Assembly (NCBI RefSeq): GCF_034190915.1
Contig: NW_026947543.1
Location: forward strand, 2,046,001 to 2,110,000
Reading direction: 5' to 3'
Origin: Cavia porcellus
Taxonomy: Eukaryota > Chordata > Mammalia > Rodentia > Caviidae
Length of the DNA: 64,000 bases
A program made the translations under genes and the position numbers. Under the pieces are notes generated by a model. That model saw only the letters and a list, made by a program, of their open reading frames with translations, was not told the origin of the DNA and ran no database searches. This document shows positions 33,865-47,954 of this stretch, one piece after another; the first letter of the stretch is position 1; every line of letters starts with the position of its first letter.

Positions 33865-36308
33865 ATGAATATTCTTGGCCTGGTATGCCACAATATTTTC
33901 TCTGAAGTCTTCACCGCTCAGAATTTGTGGATGGAAATGCTTGCCAATCTACACATTGATGTACTTTCAATGGGATATTAAATATGCCAGGGCCTGGCAG
34001 ATGACCTCTTCCATGTCCTATCCTTGAGCATACGCTTTTCCCTTGTCATGTCAGTCATTTGGCTGAGTCCTGTTCCCTAAGCTATTCAGTCAAGACTTTC
34101 TGGCATCATTCACCTGCAGTATAAGAGCTTTCTGTGAAATTTCTCAGCAGAAATCCTCTGCAAGCACATAGCTTTGGATATGAGAGACAGTGGTGGAAGT
34201 TGAATTTCAAGGGCAGATATTTGAAAACAATGAAACAAGCCCCGAATAAGATCTTTACATGTTTCCCAGATGAATATGTTTGGAAATATGGGGGAAGATG
34301 GAGATCAAGGCTGGGAAGAGTGCACACCCATTTCAAGGTACAAAAACCAGGGAAAAACATGGGCAAGCAAGAGAGTTGGTTAATCGGATGTAAAAATCTT
34401 TGATGATGAAAGGAAAATTATATTCTCATGATGATATAATCAGGCTGTAGAAGTGAAGTTCTCATGTGGGTTGTCCTATGTGTGGCCTTCTGCATTGGGC
34501 AGTGGATGCAGGACAGGAGATCTTCAAATAAATCTGGTGGAACACAAAATACTGAAAAAAAAAATTCAGCCTAAATCCTGTGTATTCCTTCCCTTTGAGA
34601 ACATATATGAATATTGTACCAAGTTTCAAAAGAGAAAATGTCTACTGGGTCATGGTTTCAACAATGAAATGGTCACTTCACATAACATTTTGAATTTTGC
34701 TTTCACAGTTGCTCATGTACCGGGCCTGAGTAAAGCAGAATGCAGAGTAAGCCTCATCAATATTTGTGCATTCCATAAGTGGTTTTAAAACCAGTGAAAC
34801 CCTTTGGACTTAGTGTTTGTATTTAATTGATTGATTGGTTTTTCAAATTGTTTGTTTTACTATTTTTAACTTTGTGAGTCAGGGAAGCCCTCACTCATAG
34901 TGATTTCGACGTCTCCAAAAGCTCTGAAGTTATTCATGTAACAGCTATTACATGCTATAAGTTTCTCCTATTAAAACTTGAAAGACTAACAGACTCTGCT
35001 ACTTTTCATCTAAATTCAGTGTTGGGCTAACTTCAGTGTTGGACCTTTTACAAGTCCTTTGAAATGTGTCCTCCTCTAGTCACTGGTCGTGCTGGAATTT
35101 ACTTTCTTGTGAAGACAGGATTTGAGCAAATTGACACAAGTACAGTTTGCCACTACTCTGGACACCTGGTTAAATATCGAGTTCCCTAAATGGTGTGTGT
35201 TTTAGTTTGATCTCTTCTCACACTTTGCTCATCCAGTTAGAAACACAGGGCTCCAGGCCATAGCGATCCAGGCCTAAACAAGAAAATTTCCATTCCGTTT
35301 TGGGAGTTCATTCGTCTCTCATAATTACTTTTTCCACAAATGTGTGCTTCAGGAGAGGCCCTGTCCAAATGTGGAGAAGCCCATTTTCATTCACTCACTT
35401 TCAGACTTTCTAAGATTTTCAGTTACTAGTGGTTTGCCCAGACTTGCCATTGTCAAGGGACAGTGTATTTCACTTGAAGTTGTGCAGTATTACTTCATGT
35501 GTCTCCGTGGAAATTCCACCAATGGGAAACTCTTGCTGTAGTCATCTCGAAGTGTTTCTGCGTAAGAAAATATAACTAACAAAGGATGTGGTTTCAAGCA
35601 GAATGAGGAAAGGAGGGATTATCTTTATTTCCGTGCATGTTGACATTTCAAAGGAACAGTAATTCCTATCAAATAGGAGGTAAAATCTTTTGTAAAGAGA
35701 CATGGACATGACACGCTCCACTTTATGTCACTTTTTTTAAAACGCCAAGGGCATTTGAGAAATTCTTGGCTGCTGAATCGTCCCTTTTTGCAAATTTCTC
35801 TTAGGTAAGACACTCCAGCTTCTTCAAACCATGGTACAGTTCCTTCCATGTAAAAAACCAAAGCAAAAAACAAAATAAATTAAAACAAAACCCATCAAAT
35901 TACATTTGAGAGCACACAATTGCTCAGCAGGCCCACTATTCAAGAAGCTAGAGGTACAGAATCCTCAGCCTTCAGCCCATGGCCTGAAGTTTTGTCTCTA
36001 TCATGGCCCCTCAATTCCCTAGCATGTCTACATTAACTCATGAATTTTTACTCATTTCCTCTTCAAATGCACAGGATCCAATATATTTGAACCCTGTTCA
36101 CCTGGGCTGTAATCATCCAAGGACACACCAGAGGAAGGGCAGCCACTCCCTTGCCTGGGGCCTTGGAGCTTATCACAATAGAAATGGACACCTGAACAAG
36201 GGGAGCCAAAACAAAGAGAGGCATATTCCTAAAGCCTGAAGCACAGAAGCTAACTATAGACCAGTAGTGGGATTTCACAAATTATGTAAGAATCTCTGTG
36301 CACATGCT

Positions 36309-36411
36309 TGGCATGGTCCCTCATGCCTATAATCCCAGCAATCTGGGGGCTGAGGTGGATGGATCCTTGGGAGTTCCAGTCCATCTTGGGCTATGAATTT
36401 ATCTCAAGGAC
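36309..36411 (+). mobile_element. B1/PB1-like SINE fragment (U10)
   Basis: Co-amplified copy; gggctatgaat form, followed by ctcaaggactc where others read ctcaaggcctc. Confidence 0.8.
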
Positions 36412-36963
36412 TCTTTCAACAACTACATAAGATGCTGATTCCAAAAAGAGGACAACATTAAAATAGACACACTTGGTCTAGGTCCCTGGGCTCAATACAT
36501 GAGTTGTGCAGTCTAAATATTCCATGCCATGAGAAAATACCTGGGATTTTTAGTGAAAGGGGCATTTGCATCCCTTTTCTAAGTGTTTCCCTTTCACCAT
36601 GTTACAGTTGAATTCTGGGAAAACCTGCTGGTGATAAGGTATTGAGCTAGTACCTCATGTTTAGTGTTCAGGGTTATGCTGGAATGGCTGCAGACCTCCT
36701 TGAAATAGCGATTGCAGACAAGTGAACCCCGAGGAAGCTGGATAGTTGAAGCAGGCATTCCAAATATTCATGCACTGCAAGGATTCACTTTCATTTTGGG
36801 TCTCATCTTCTGGTTGCTGGCTTTTAGTGCTAACTGATACTACCATGCTGGCAGTAATCCAGCAGAGACTGCATGTATGGTTTGCAGGTTTGCTTCCCAA
36901 GCCACCAGAAACTTGGCAGAACGCAAATCATTGTGGCATTTTCTTTCCTCCCTTGAAACATTT

Positions 36964-37608
36964 GGCTTTCTACGTTTGATAACTGAATAGACTGGGCTAG
37001 TCACCTTTGGACCCCATATACCACAAACAGAGCTAAAGACAGAGCCAATTACTTCCCTCCACTTGTCAAAATATGTCAAATTTGCTTGATCACCACAACT
37101 TCAAAGAAAATTCTGAGGCAACTTAGAGAGGTGAATCAAATACTGCATGATTGGAATGGCTGTGGTTGTATGAGGTGGAAAGCTGCAGAGTTGGGCTGAA
37201 ACGGTTCACAGAAATCCACAGGCTTGTGGTTGCCAGGTAACCATACTGGGCTGAGATTGGCTGAACATCCCTGTGAGGTGGATTTTAGGCTCTAGGTTTG
37301 AAAATTTAAAAGACTGGGATAGTCAAGTTTGGAACCCATAGACCTCAGACATACCAAAAGGTTTTCCAATTACTTCCCTCCACTTCTCAAAATATGTCAA
37401 ATTTTCTTGATCACTACAACGTTAAAAAAAATTCTGAGGCAACATAGAGAGGCTAATCAAACACTGCATGATTGGAATGGCTGTGGTTTTATGAGGTGGA
37501 AAGCTGCAGAGTTGGGCTGAAACAGTTCACAGAAATCCACAAGCTTGTGGTTGCCAGGCAACCACAATGGGCTGTGATTGGCTGAGCACCATTGTGAGCT
37601 GGACTTTA
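36964..37608 (+). repeat. Internal tandem duplication A+B (U10)
   Basis: Copy B starts at 37288. The copy A palindrome reads gccaggtaaccat; copy B is intact. Confidence 0.9.
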
Positions 37609-37714
37609 GGCTCTAGGATACAAGTGTGCAGTAGGAGACCTGAGTCACAATGCTGGGCGTTGCCATGGAGACCTCAGTGGCACAGAGGACCTTGTACGGC
37701 AAGATTTAAATAGG
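37537..37714 (+). promoter_or_regulatory. Promoter-like cluster (U10)
   Basis: All elements intact; main palindrome at 37547-37565, second X-box at 37659. One private change just before the TATA-like element (gtacggcaag). Confidence 0.5.
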
Positions 37715-40159
37715 ATGAATATTCTTGGCCTGGTATGCCACAATATTTTCTCTGAAGTCTTCACCGCTCAGAATTTGTGGATGGAAATGCTTGCCAATCT
37801 ACACATTGATGTACTTTCAATGGGATATTAAATATGCCAGGGCCTGGCAGATGACCTCTTCCATGTCCTATCCTTGAGCATACGCTTTTCCCTTGTCATG
37901 TCAGTCATTTGGCTGAGTCCTGTTCCCTAAGCTATTCAGTCAAGACTTTCTGGCATCATTCACCTGCAGTATAAGAGCTTTCTGTGAAATTTCTCAGCAG
38001 AAATCCTCTGCAAGCACATAGCTTTGGATATGAGAGACAGTGGTGGAAGTTGAATTTCAAGGGCAGATATTTGAAAACAATGAAACAAGCCCCGAATAAG
38101 ATCTTTACATGTTTCCCAGATGAATATGTTTGGAAATATGGGGGAAGATGGAGATCAAGGCTGGGAAGAGTGCACACCCATTTCAAGGTACAAAAACCAG
38201 GGAAAAACATGGGCAAGCAAGAGAGCTGGTTAATCGGATGTAAAAATCTTTGATGATGAAAGGAAAATTATATTCTCATGATGATATAATCAGGCTGTAG
38301 AAGTGAAGTTCTCATGTGGGTTGTCCTATGTGTGGCCTTCTGCATTGGGCAGTGGATGCAGGACAGGAGATCTTCAAATAAATCTGGTGGAACACAAAAT
38401 ACTGAAAAAAAAAAATTCAGCCTAAATCCTGTGTATTCCTTCCCTTTGAGAACATATATGAATATTGTACCAAGTTTCAAAAGAGAAAATGTCTACTGGG
38501 TCATGGTTTCAACAATGAAATGGTCACTTCACATAACATTTTGAATTTTGCTTTCACAGTTGCTCATGTACCGGGCCTGAGTAAAGCAGAATGCAGAGTA
38601 AGCCTCATCAATAGTTGTGCATTCCATAAGTGGTTTTAAAACCAGTGAAACCCTTTGGACTTAGTGTTTGTATTTAATTGATTGATTGGTTTTTCAAATT
38701 GTTTGTTTTACTATTTTTAACTTTGTGAGTCAGGGAAGCCCTCACTCATAGTGATTTCGACGTCTCCAAAAGCTCTGAAGTTATTCATGTAACAGCTATT
38801 ACATGCTATAAGTTTCTCCTATTAAAACTTGAAAGACTAACAGACTCTGCTACTTTTCATCTAAATTCAGTGTTGGGCTAACTTCAGTGTTGGACCTTTT
38901 ACAAGTCCTTTGAAATGTGTCCTCCTCTAGTCACTGGTCGTGCTGGAATTTACTTTCTTGTGAAGACAGGATTTGAGCAAATTGACACAAGTACAGTTTG
39001 CCACTACTCTGGACACCTGGTTAAATATCTAGTTCCCTAAATGGTGTGTGTTTTACTTTGATCTCTGCTCACACTTTGCTCATCCAGTTAGAAACACAGG
39101 GCTCCAGGCCATAGCGATCCAGGCCTAAACAAGAAAATTTCCATTCCGTTTTGGGAGTTCATTCGTCTCTCATAATTACTTTTTCCACAAATGTGTGCTT
39201 CAGTAGAGGCGCTGTCCAAATGTGGAGAAGCCCATTTTCATTCACTCACTTTCAGACTTTCTAAGATTTTCAGTTACTAGTGGTTTGCCCAGACTTGCCA
39301 TTGTCAAGGGACAGTGTACTTCACTTGAAGTTGTGCAGTATTACTTCATGTGTCTCCGTGGAAATTCCACCAATGGGAAACTCTTGCTGTAGTCATCTCC
39401 AAGTGTTTCTGCGTAAGAAAATATAACTAACAAAGGATGTGGTTTCAAGCAGAATGAGGAAAGGAGGGATTATCTTTATTTCCGTGCAGGTTGACATTTC
39501 TAAGGAACAGTAATTCCTATCAAATAGGAGGTAAAATCTTTTGTAAAGAGACATGGACATGACACGCTCCACTTTATGTCACTTTTTTTAAAACGCCAAG
39601 GGCTTTTGAGAAATTCTTGGCTGCTGAATCGTCCCTTTTTGCAAATTTCTCTTAGGTAAGACACTCCAGCTTCTTCAAACCATGGTACAGTTCCTTCCAT
39701 GTAAAAAACCAAAGCAAAAAACAAAATAAATTAAAACAAAACCCATCAAATTACATTTGAGAGCACACAATTGCTCAGCAGGCCCACTATTCAAGAAGCT
39801 AGAGGTACAGAATCCTCAGCCTTCAGCCCATGGCCTGAAGTTTTGTCTCTATCATGGCCCCTCAATTCCCTAGCATGTCTACATTGACTCATGAATTTTT
39901 ACTCATTTCCTCTTCAAATGCACAGGATCCAATATATTTGAACCCTGTTCACCTGGGCTGTAATCATCCAAGGACACACCAGAGGAAGGGCAGCCACTCC
40001 CTTGCCTGGGGCCTTGGAGCTTATCACAATAGAAATGGACACCTGAACAAGGGGAGCCAAAACAAAGAGAGGCATATTCCTAAAGCCTGAAGCACAGAAA
40101 CTACCTATAGACCAGTAGTGGGATTTCACAAATTATGTAAGAATCTCTGTGCACATGCT

Positions 40160-40262
40160 TGGCATGGTCCCTCATGCCTATAATCCCAGCAATCTGGGGG
40201 CTGAGGTGGATGGATCCTTGGGAGTTCCAGTCCATCTTGGGCTATGAATTTATCTCAAGGCC
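40160..40262 (+). mobile_element. B1/PB1-like SINE fragment (U11)
   Basis: Co-amplified copy; gggctatgaat form. Confidence 0.8.
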
Positions 40263-40814
40263 TCTTTCAACAACTACATAAGATGCTGATTCCAAAAAGA
40301 GGACAACATTAAAATAGACACACTTGGTCTAGGTCCCTGGGCTCAATACATGAGTTGTGCAGTCTAAATATTCCATGCCATGAGAAAATACTTGGGATTT
40401 TTAGTGAAAGGGGCATTTGCATCCCTTTTCTAAGTGTTTCAATTTCACCATGTTACAGTTGAATTCTGGGAAAACCTGCTGGTGATAAGGTATTGAGCTA
40501 GTACCTCATGTTTAGTGTTCAGGGTTATGCTGGAATGGCTGCAGACCTCCTTGAAATAGCGATTGCAGACAAGTGAACCCCGAGGAAGCTGGATAGTTGA
40601 AGCAGGCATTCCAAATATTCATGCACTGCAAGGATTCACTTTCATTTTGGGTCTCATCTTCTGGTTGCTGGCTTTTAGTGCTAACTGATACTACCATGCT
40701 GGCAGTAATCCAGCAGAGACTGCATGTATGGTTTGCAGGTTTGCTTCCCAAGCCACTAGAAACTTGGCAGAACGCAAATCATTGTGGCATTTTCTTTCCT
40801 CCCTTGAAACATTT

Positions 40815-41459
40815 GGCTTTCTACGTTTGATAACTGAATAGACTGGGCTAGTCACCTTTGGACCCCATATACCACAAACAGAGCTAAAGACAGAGCCAAT
40901 TACTTCCCTCCACTTTTCAAAATATGTCAAATTTGCTTGATCACCACAACTTCAAAGAAAATTGTGAGGCAACTTAGAGAGGTGAATCAAATACTGCATG
41001 ATTGGAATGGCTGTGGTTGTATGAGGTGGAAAGCTGCAGAGTTGGGCTGAAACTGTTCACAGAAATCCACAGGCTTGTGGTTGCCAGGCAACCACACTGG
41101 GCTGAGATTGGCTGAACATCCCTGTGAGGTGGATTTTAGGCTCTAGGTTTGAAAATTTAAAAGACTGGGATAGTCAAGTTTGGAACCCATAGACCTCAGA
41201 CATACCAAAAGGTTTTCCAATTACTTCCCTCCACTTCTCAAAATATGTCAAATTTTCTTGATCACTACAACTGTAAAAAAAATTCTGAGGCAACATAGAG
41301 AGGCTAATCAAATACTGCATGATTGGAATGGCTGTGGTTGTATGAGGTGGAAAGCTGCAGAGTTGGGCTGAAACAGTTGTCAGAAATCCACAAGCTTGTG
41401 GTTGCCAGGCAACCACAATGGGCTGTGATTGGCTGAGCACCATTGTGAGCTGGACTTTA
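40815..41459 (+). repeat. Internal tandem duplication A+B (U11)
   Basis: Copy B starts at 41139. Both palindromes are intact. Confidence 0.9.
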
Positions 41460-41565
41460 GGCTCTAGGATACAAGTGTGCAGTAGGAGACCTGAGTCACA
41501 ATGCTGGGCGTTGCCATGGAGACCTCAGTGGCACAGAGGACCTTGTAGGGCAAGATTTAAATAGG
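41388..41565 (+). promoter_or_regulatory. Promoter-like cluster (U11)
   Basis: All elements intact; main palindrome at 41398-41416, second X-box at 41510. Confidence 0.5.
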
Positions 41566-44004
41566 ATGAATATTCTTGGCCTGGTATGCCACAATATTTT
41601 CTCTGAAGTCTTCACCGCTCAGAATTTGTGGATGGAAATGCTTGCCAATCTACACATTGATGTACTTTCAATGGGATATTAAATATGCCAGGGCCTGGCA
41701 GATGACCTCTTCCATGTCCTATCCTTGAGCATACGCTTTTCCCTTGTCATGTCAGTCATTTGGCTGAGTCCTGTTCCCTAAGCTATTCAGTCAAGACTTG
41801 CTGGCATCATTCACCTGCAGTATAAGAGCTTTCTGTGAAATTTCTCAGCAGAAATCCTCTGCAAGCACATAGCTTTGGATATGAGAGACAGTGGTGGAAG
41901 TTGAATTTCAAGGGCAGATATTTGAAAACAATGAAACAAGCCCCGAATAAGATCTTTACATGTTTCCCAGATGAATATGTTTGGAAATATGGGGGAAGAT
42001 GGAGATCAAGGCTGGGAAGAGTGCACACCCATTTCAAGGTACAAAAACCAGGGAAAAACATGGGCAAGCAAGAGAGCTGGTTAATCTGATGTAAAAATCT
42101 TTGATGATGAAAGGAAAATTATATTCTCATGATGATATAATCAGGCTGTAGAAGTGAAGTTCTCATGTGGGTTGTCCTATGTGTGGCCTTCTGCATTGGG
42201 CAGTGGATGCAGGACAGGAGATCTTCAAATAAATCTGGTGGAACACAAAATATTGAAAAAAAATTCAGCCTAAATCCTGTGTATTCCTTCCCTTTGAGAA
42301 CATATATGAATATTGTACGAAGTTTCAAAAGAGACAATGTCTACTGGGTCATGGTTTCAACAATGAAATGGTCACTTCACATAACATTTTGAATTTTGCT
42401 TTCACAGTTGCTCATGTACCGGGCCTGAGTAAAGCAGAATGCAGAGTAAGCCTCATCAATAGTTGTGCATTCCATAAGTGGTTTTAAAACCAGTGAAACC
42501 CTTTGGACTTAGTGTTTGTATTTAATTGGTTGATTGGTTTTTCAAATTGTTTGTTTTACTATTTTTAACTTTGTGAGTCAGGGAAGCCCTCACTCATAGT
42601 GATTTCGACCTCTCTAAAAGCTCTGAAGTTATTCATGTAACAGCTATTACATGCTATAAGTTTCTCCTATTAAAACTTGAAAGACTTAAAGACTCTGCTA
42701 CTTTTCATCTAAATTCAGTGTTGGGCTAACTTCAGTGTTGGACCTTTTACAAGTCCTTTGAAATGTGTCCTCCTCTAGTCACTGGTCGTGCTGGAATTTA
42801 CTTTCTTGTGAAGACAGGATTTGAGCAAATTGACACAAGTACAGTTTGCCACTACTCTGGACACCTGGTTAAATATCGAGTTCCCTAAATGGTGTGTGTT
42901 ATACTTTGATCTTTGCTCACACTTTGCTCATCCAGTTAGAACCACAGGGCTCCAGGCCATAGCGTTCTAGGCCTAAACAAGAAAATTTCCATTCCGTTTT
43001 GGGAGTTCATTCGTCTCTCATAATTACTTTTTCCACAAATGTGTGCTTCAGGAGAGGCCCTGTCCAAATGTGGAGAAGCCCATTTTCATTCACTCACTTT
43101 CAGACTTTCTAAGATTTTCAGTTACTAGTGGTTTGCCCAGACTTGCCATTTTCAAGGGACAGTGTACTTCACTTGAAGTTGTGCAGTATTACTTTATGTG
43201 TCTCCGTGGAAATTCCACCAATGGGAAACTCTAGCTGTAGTCATCTCCAAGTTTTTCTGCATAAGAAAATATAACTAACAAAGGATGTGGTTTCAAGCAG
43301 AATGAGGAAAGGAGGGATTATCTTTGTTTCAGTAGAGGTTGGCATTTCAAAGAAACAGTAATCCCTATCAAATAGGAGGTAAAATCTTTTGTAAAGACAC
43401 ATGGCCATGACACGCTCAAATTTATGTCACTTTTTTAAAAACGCCAAGGGCATTTGAGAAATTCTTGGCGGCTGAATTGTCCCTTTTTGCAAATTTCTCT
43501 TAGGTAAGACACTCCAGCTTCTTCAAAGCATGGTACAGTTCCTTCCATGTAAAAAACCAAAGCAAAAAACAAAATAATTTTAAAAAAACCCATCAAATTA
43601 CATTTTAGAGCACACAATTGCTCAGCAGGCCCACTATTCAAGAAGCTAGAGGTACAGAATCCTCAGCCTTGAGCCCATGGCCTGAAGTTTTGTCTGTATC
43701 ATGGCCCCTCAATTCCCTGGCATGTCCACATTAACTCATGAATTTTTACTCATTTCCTCTTCAAATGCACAGGATCCAATATATTTGAACCCTGTTCACC
43801 TGGGCTGCAATCATCCAAGGACACACCAGAGGAAGGCAGCCACTCCCTTGCCGGGGCCTTGGAGCTTATCACAATAGAAATGGACACCTGAACAAGGGGA
43901 GCCAAAACAAAGAGAGGCATATTCCTAAAGCCTGAAGCACAGAAGCTACCTACAGACCAGTAGTGGGATTTCACGAATTATGTAAGAATCTCTGTGCACA
44001 TGCT

Positions 44005-44107
44005 TGGCATGGTCCCTCATGCCTATAATCCCAGCAATCTGGGTGCTGAGGTGGATGGATCCTTGGGAGTTCCAGTCCATCTTGGGCTACGAATTTATCT
44101 CAAGGCC
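44005..44107 (+). mobile_element. B1/PB1-like SINE fragment (U12)
   Basis: Co-amplified copy; carries ctgggtgctgagg, shared only with U17. Confidence 0.8.
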
Positions 44108-44659
44108 TCTTTCAACAACTACATAAGATGCTGTTTCCAAAAAGAGGACAACATTAAACTAGACACACTTGGTCTAGGTCCCTGGGTTCACTACATGTGT
44201 TGTGGAGTCTAAATATTCCATGCCATGAGAAAATACCTGGGATTTTTAGTGAAAGGGGCATTTGCATCCCTTTTCTAAGGGTTTCCCTTTCACCATGTTA
44301 CAGTTGAATTTTGGGAAAACCTGCTGGTGATAAGGTATTGAGCTACTACCTCATGTTTAGTGTTCAGGGTTATGCTGGAATGGCTGCAGACCTCCTTGAA
44401 ATAGCGATTGCAGACAAGTGAACCCCGAGGAAGCTGGATAGTTGAAGCAGGCACTCCAAATATTCATGCACTGCAAGGATTCACTTTCATTTTGGGTCTC
44501 ATCTTCTGGTTGCTGGCTTTTAGTGCTAACTGATACTACCATGCTGGCAGTAATCCAGCAGAGACTGCATGTATGGTTTGCAGGTTTGCTTCCCAAGCCA
44601 CCAGAAACTTGGCAGAACCCAAATCGTTGTGGCATTTTCTTTCCTCCCTTGAAACATTT

Positions 44660-45304
44660 GGCTTTCTAAGTTTGATAATTGAATAGACTGGGCTAGTCAC
44701 CTTTGGACCCCATATACCACAAACAGAGCTAAAGACAGAGCCAATTACTTCTCTCCACTTGTCAAAATATGTCAAATTTGCTTGATCACCACAACTTCAA
44801 AGAAAATTCTGAGGCAACTTAGAGAGGTGAATCAAATACTGCATGATTGGAATGGCTGTGGTTGTATGAGGTGGAAAGCTACAGAGTTGGGCTGAAACTG
44901 TTCACAGAAATCCACAGGCTTGTGGTTGCCAGGCAACCACACTGGGCTGAGATTGGCTGAATATCCCTGTGAGGTGGATTTTAGGCTCTAGGTTTGAAAA
45001 TTTAAAAGATTGGTATAGTCAAGTTTGGAACCCATAGACCTCAGACATACCAAAAGGTTTTCCAATTACTTCCCTCGACTTCTCAAAATATGTCAAATTT
45101 TCTTGATCACTACAACTGTAAAAAAAATTCTGAGGCAACATAGAGAGGCTAATCAAATACTGCATGATTGGAATGGCTGTGGTTGTATGAGGTGGAAAGC
45201 TGCAGAGTTGGGCTGAAACAGTTCACAGAAATCCACAAGCTTGTGGTTGCCAGGCAACCACAATGGGCTGTGATTGGCTGAGCACCATAGTGAGCTGGAC
45301 TTTA
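44660..45304 (+). repeat. Internal tandem duplication A+B (U12)
   Basis: Copy B starts at 44984. Both palindromes are intact. Confidence 0.9.
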
Positions 45305-45410
45305 GGCTCTAGGATACAAGTGTGCAGTAGGAGACCTGAGTCACAATGCTGGGCATTGCCATGGATACCTCAGTGGCACAGAGGACCTTGTAGGGCAAGA
45401 TTTAAATAGG
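45233..45410 (+). promoter_or_regulatory. Promoter-like cluster, second X-box damaged (U12)
   Basis: The main palindrome (45243-45261) is intact. The second site reads attgccatggatac (45355), with changes in both halves, as in U14. Confidence 0.45.
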
Positions 45411-47851
45411 ATGAATATTCTTGGCCTGGTATGCCACAATATTCTCTCTGAAGGCTTCACTGCTCAGAATTTGTGGATGGAAATGCTTGCCAATCTACAC
45501 ATTGATGTACTTTCAATGGAATATTAAATATGCCAGCGCCTGGCAGATGACCTCTTCCATGTCCTATCCTTGAGCATACGCTTTTCCCTTGTCATGTCAG
45601 TCATTTGGCTGAGTCCTGTTCCCTAAGCTATTCAGTCAAGAATTGCTGGCATCATTCACATGCAGTATAAGAGCTTTCTGTGAAATTTCTCAGGAGAAAT
45701 CCTCTGCAAGCACATAGCTTTGGATATGAGAGACAGTGGTGGAAGTTGAATTTCAAGGGCAGATATTTGAAAACAATGAAACAAGCCCCGAATAAGATCT
45801 TTACATGTTTCCCAGATGAATATGTTTGGAAATATGGGGGAAGATGGGGATCAAGGCTGGGAAGAGTGCACACCCATTTCAAGGTACAAAAACCAGGGAA
45901 AAACATGGGCAAGCAAGAGAGCTGGTTAATCTGATGTAAAATTCTTTGATGATGAAAGGAAAATTATATTCTCATGATGATATAATCAGGTTGTAGAAGT
46001 GAAGTTCTCATGTGGGTTGTCCTATGTGTGGCCTTCTGCATTGGGCAGTGGATGCAGGACAGGAGATCTTCAAATAAATCTGGTTGAACACAAAATACTG
46101 AAAAAAAAATTCAGCCTAAATCCTGTGTATTCCTTCCCTTTGAGAACATATATGAATATTGTACCAAGTTTCAAAAGAGAAAATGTCTACTGGGTCATGG
46201 TTTCAACAATGAAATGGTCACTTCACATAACATTTTGAATTTTGCTTTCACAGTTGCTCATGTACCGGGCCTGAGTAAAGCAGAATGCAGAGTAAGCCTC
46301 ATCAATAGTTGTGCATTCCATAAGTCGTTTTAAAACCAGTGAAACCCTTTGGACTTAGTGTTTGTATTTAATTGATTGATTGGTTTTTCAAATTGTTTGT
46401 TTTACTATTTTTAACTTTGTGAGTCAGGGAATCCCTCACTCATAGTGATTTCGACGTCTCCAAAAGCTGTAAAGTTATTCTTGTAACAGCTATTACATGC
46501 TATAAGTTTCTCCTGTTAAAACTTGAAAGACTAACAGACTCTGCTACTTTTCATCTAAATTCAGTGTTGTGCTAAGTTCAGTGTTGGACCTTTTACAAGT
46601 CCTTTGAAATGTGTCCTCCTCTAGTCACTGGTCGTGCTGTAATTTACTTTCTTGTGAAGACAGGATTTGAGCAAATTGACACAAGTACAGTTTGCCACTA
46701 CTCTGGACACCTGGTTAAATATCGAGTTCCCTAAATGGTGTGTGTTTTACTTTGATCTCTGCTCACACTTGGCTCATCTAGTTAGAAACACAGGGCTCCA
46801 GGCCTTAGCGATCCAGGCCTAAACAAGAAAATTTCCATTCTGTTTTGGGAGTTCATTCGTCTCTCATAATTACTTTTTCCACAAATGTGTGCTTCAGGAG
46901 AGGCACTGTCCAAATGTGGAGAAGCCCATTTTCATTCACTCACTTTCAGACTTTCTAAGATTTTCAGTTACTAGAGGTTTGCCCAGACTTGCCATTGTCA
47001 AGGGACAGTGTACTTCACTTAAAGTTGTGCAGTATTACTTCATGTGTCTCCGTGGAAATTCCACCAATGGGAAACTCTTGCTGTAGTCATCTCCAAGTGT
47101 TTCTGTGTAAGAAAATATAACTAACAAAGGATGTGGTTTCAAGCAGAATGAGGAAAGGAGGGATTATCTTTATTTCCGTGCAGGTTCACATTTCAAAGAA
47201 ACAGTAATTCCTATCAAAAGAGGTAAAATCTTTTGTAAAGAGACATGGACATGACACGCTCCACTTTATGTCACTTTTTTTAAAACGCCAAGGTCATTTG
47301 AGAAATTCTTGGCTGCTGAATCGTCCCTTTTTGCAAATTTCTCTTAGGTAAGACACTCCAGCTTCTTCAAACCATGGTACAGTTCCTTCCATGTAAAAAA
47401 GCAAAGCAAAAAACAAAATAAATTAAAACAAAACCCATCAAATTACATTTGAGAGCACACAATTGCTCAGCAGGCCCACTATTCAAGAAGCTAGAGGTAC
47501 AGAATCCTCAGCCTTCAGCCCATGGCCTGAAGTTTTGTCTCTATCATGGCCCCTCAATTCCCTAGCATGTCTACATTAACTCATGAATTTTTACTCATTT
47601 CCTCTTCAAATGCACAGGATCCAATATATTTGAACCCTGTTCACCTGGGCTGTAATCATCCAAGGACACACCAGAGGAAGGGCAGCCACTCCCTTGCCTG
47701 GGGCCTTGGAGCTTATCACAATAGAAATGGACACCTGAACAAGGGGAGCCAAAACAAAGAGAGGCATATTCCTAAAGCCTGAAGCACAGAAGCTACCTAT
47801 AGACCAGTAGTGGGATTTCACAAATTATGTAAGAATCTCTGTGCACATGCT

Positions 47852-47954
47852 TGGCATGGTCCCTCATGCCTATAATCCCAGCAATCTGGGGGCTGAGGTG
47901 GATGGATCCTTGGGAGTTGCAGTCCATCTTGGGCTATGAATTTATCTCAAGGCC
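47852..47954 (+). mobile_element. B1/PB1-like SINE fragment (U13)
   Basis: Co-amplified copy; carries gagttgcagtcc, shared only with U15. Confidence 0.8.

Larger units (their letters stand above)
30719..34568 (+). repeat. Array unit U9 (3850 bp)
   Basis: First unit of the right-hand family: the 12-bp segment returns near 32012 and ttatttccgtgcag replaces ttatttcagtgcag near 31777. The main X-box palindrome is damaged (gccaggaaaccac, near 33702). The closing A-tract (34555-34564) is 10 A. Confidence 0.97.
34569..38419 (+). repeat. Array unit U10 (3851 bp)
   Basis: Very close to U9 and U11. It has the longest closing A-tract of the array (38405-38415, 11 A), and gtacggcaag near 37695 where others read gtagggcaag. 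The main X-box palindrome is intact. Confidence 0.97.
38420..42267 (+). repeat. Array unit U11 (3848 bp)
   Basis: Close to U9 and U10. It has a private aatatctagttcc near 39026 and cagtagaggcgc near 39202. It shares an atattttctctgaagtc variant near 41594 with U9 and U10, and nearly with U16. The closing A-tract (42246-42253) is 8 A. Confidence 0.97.
42268..46113 (+). repeat. Array unit U12 (3846 bp)
   Basis: Markers of its left half (gcgttctaggcc near 42962, actctagctgtag near 43228, cagtagaggttggc near 43331, tttcacgaatta near 43970, ctgggtgctgagg near 44040) recur only in U17. Its right half matches U14, including the damaged second X-box (attgccatggatac, 45355). A-tract 9. Confidence 0.97.
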
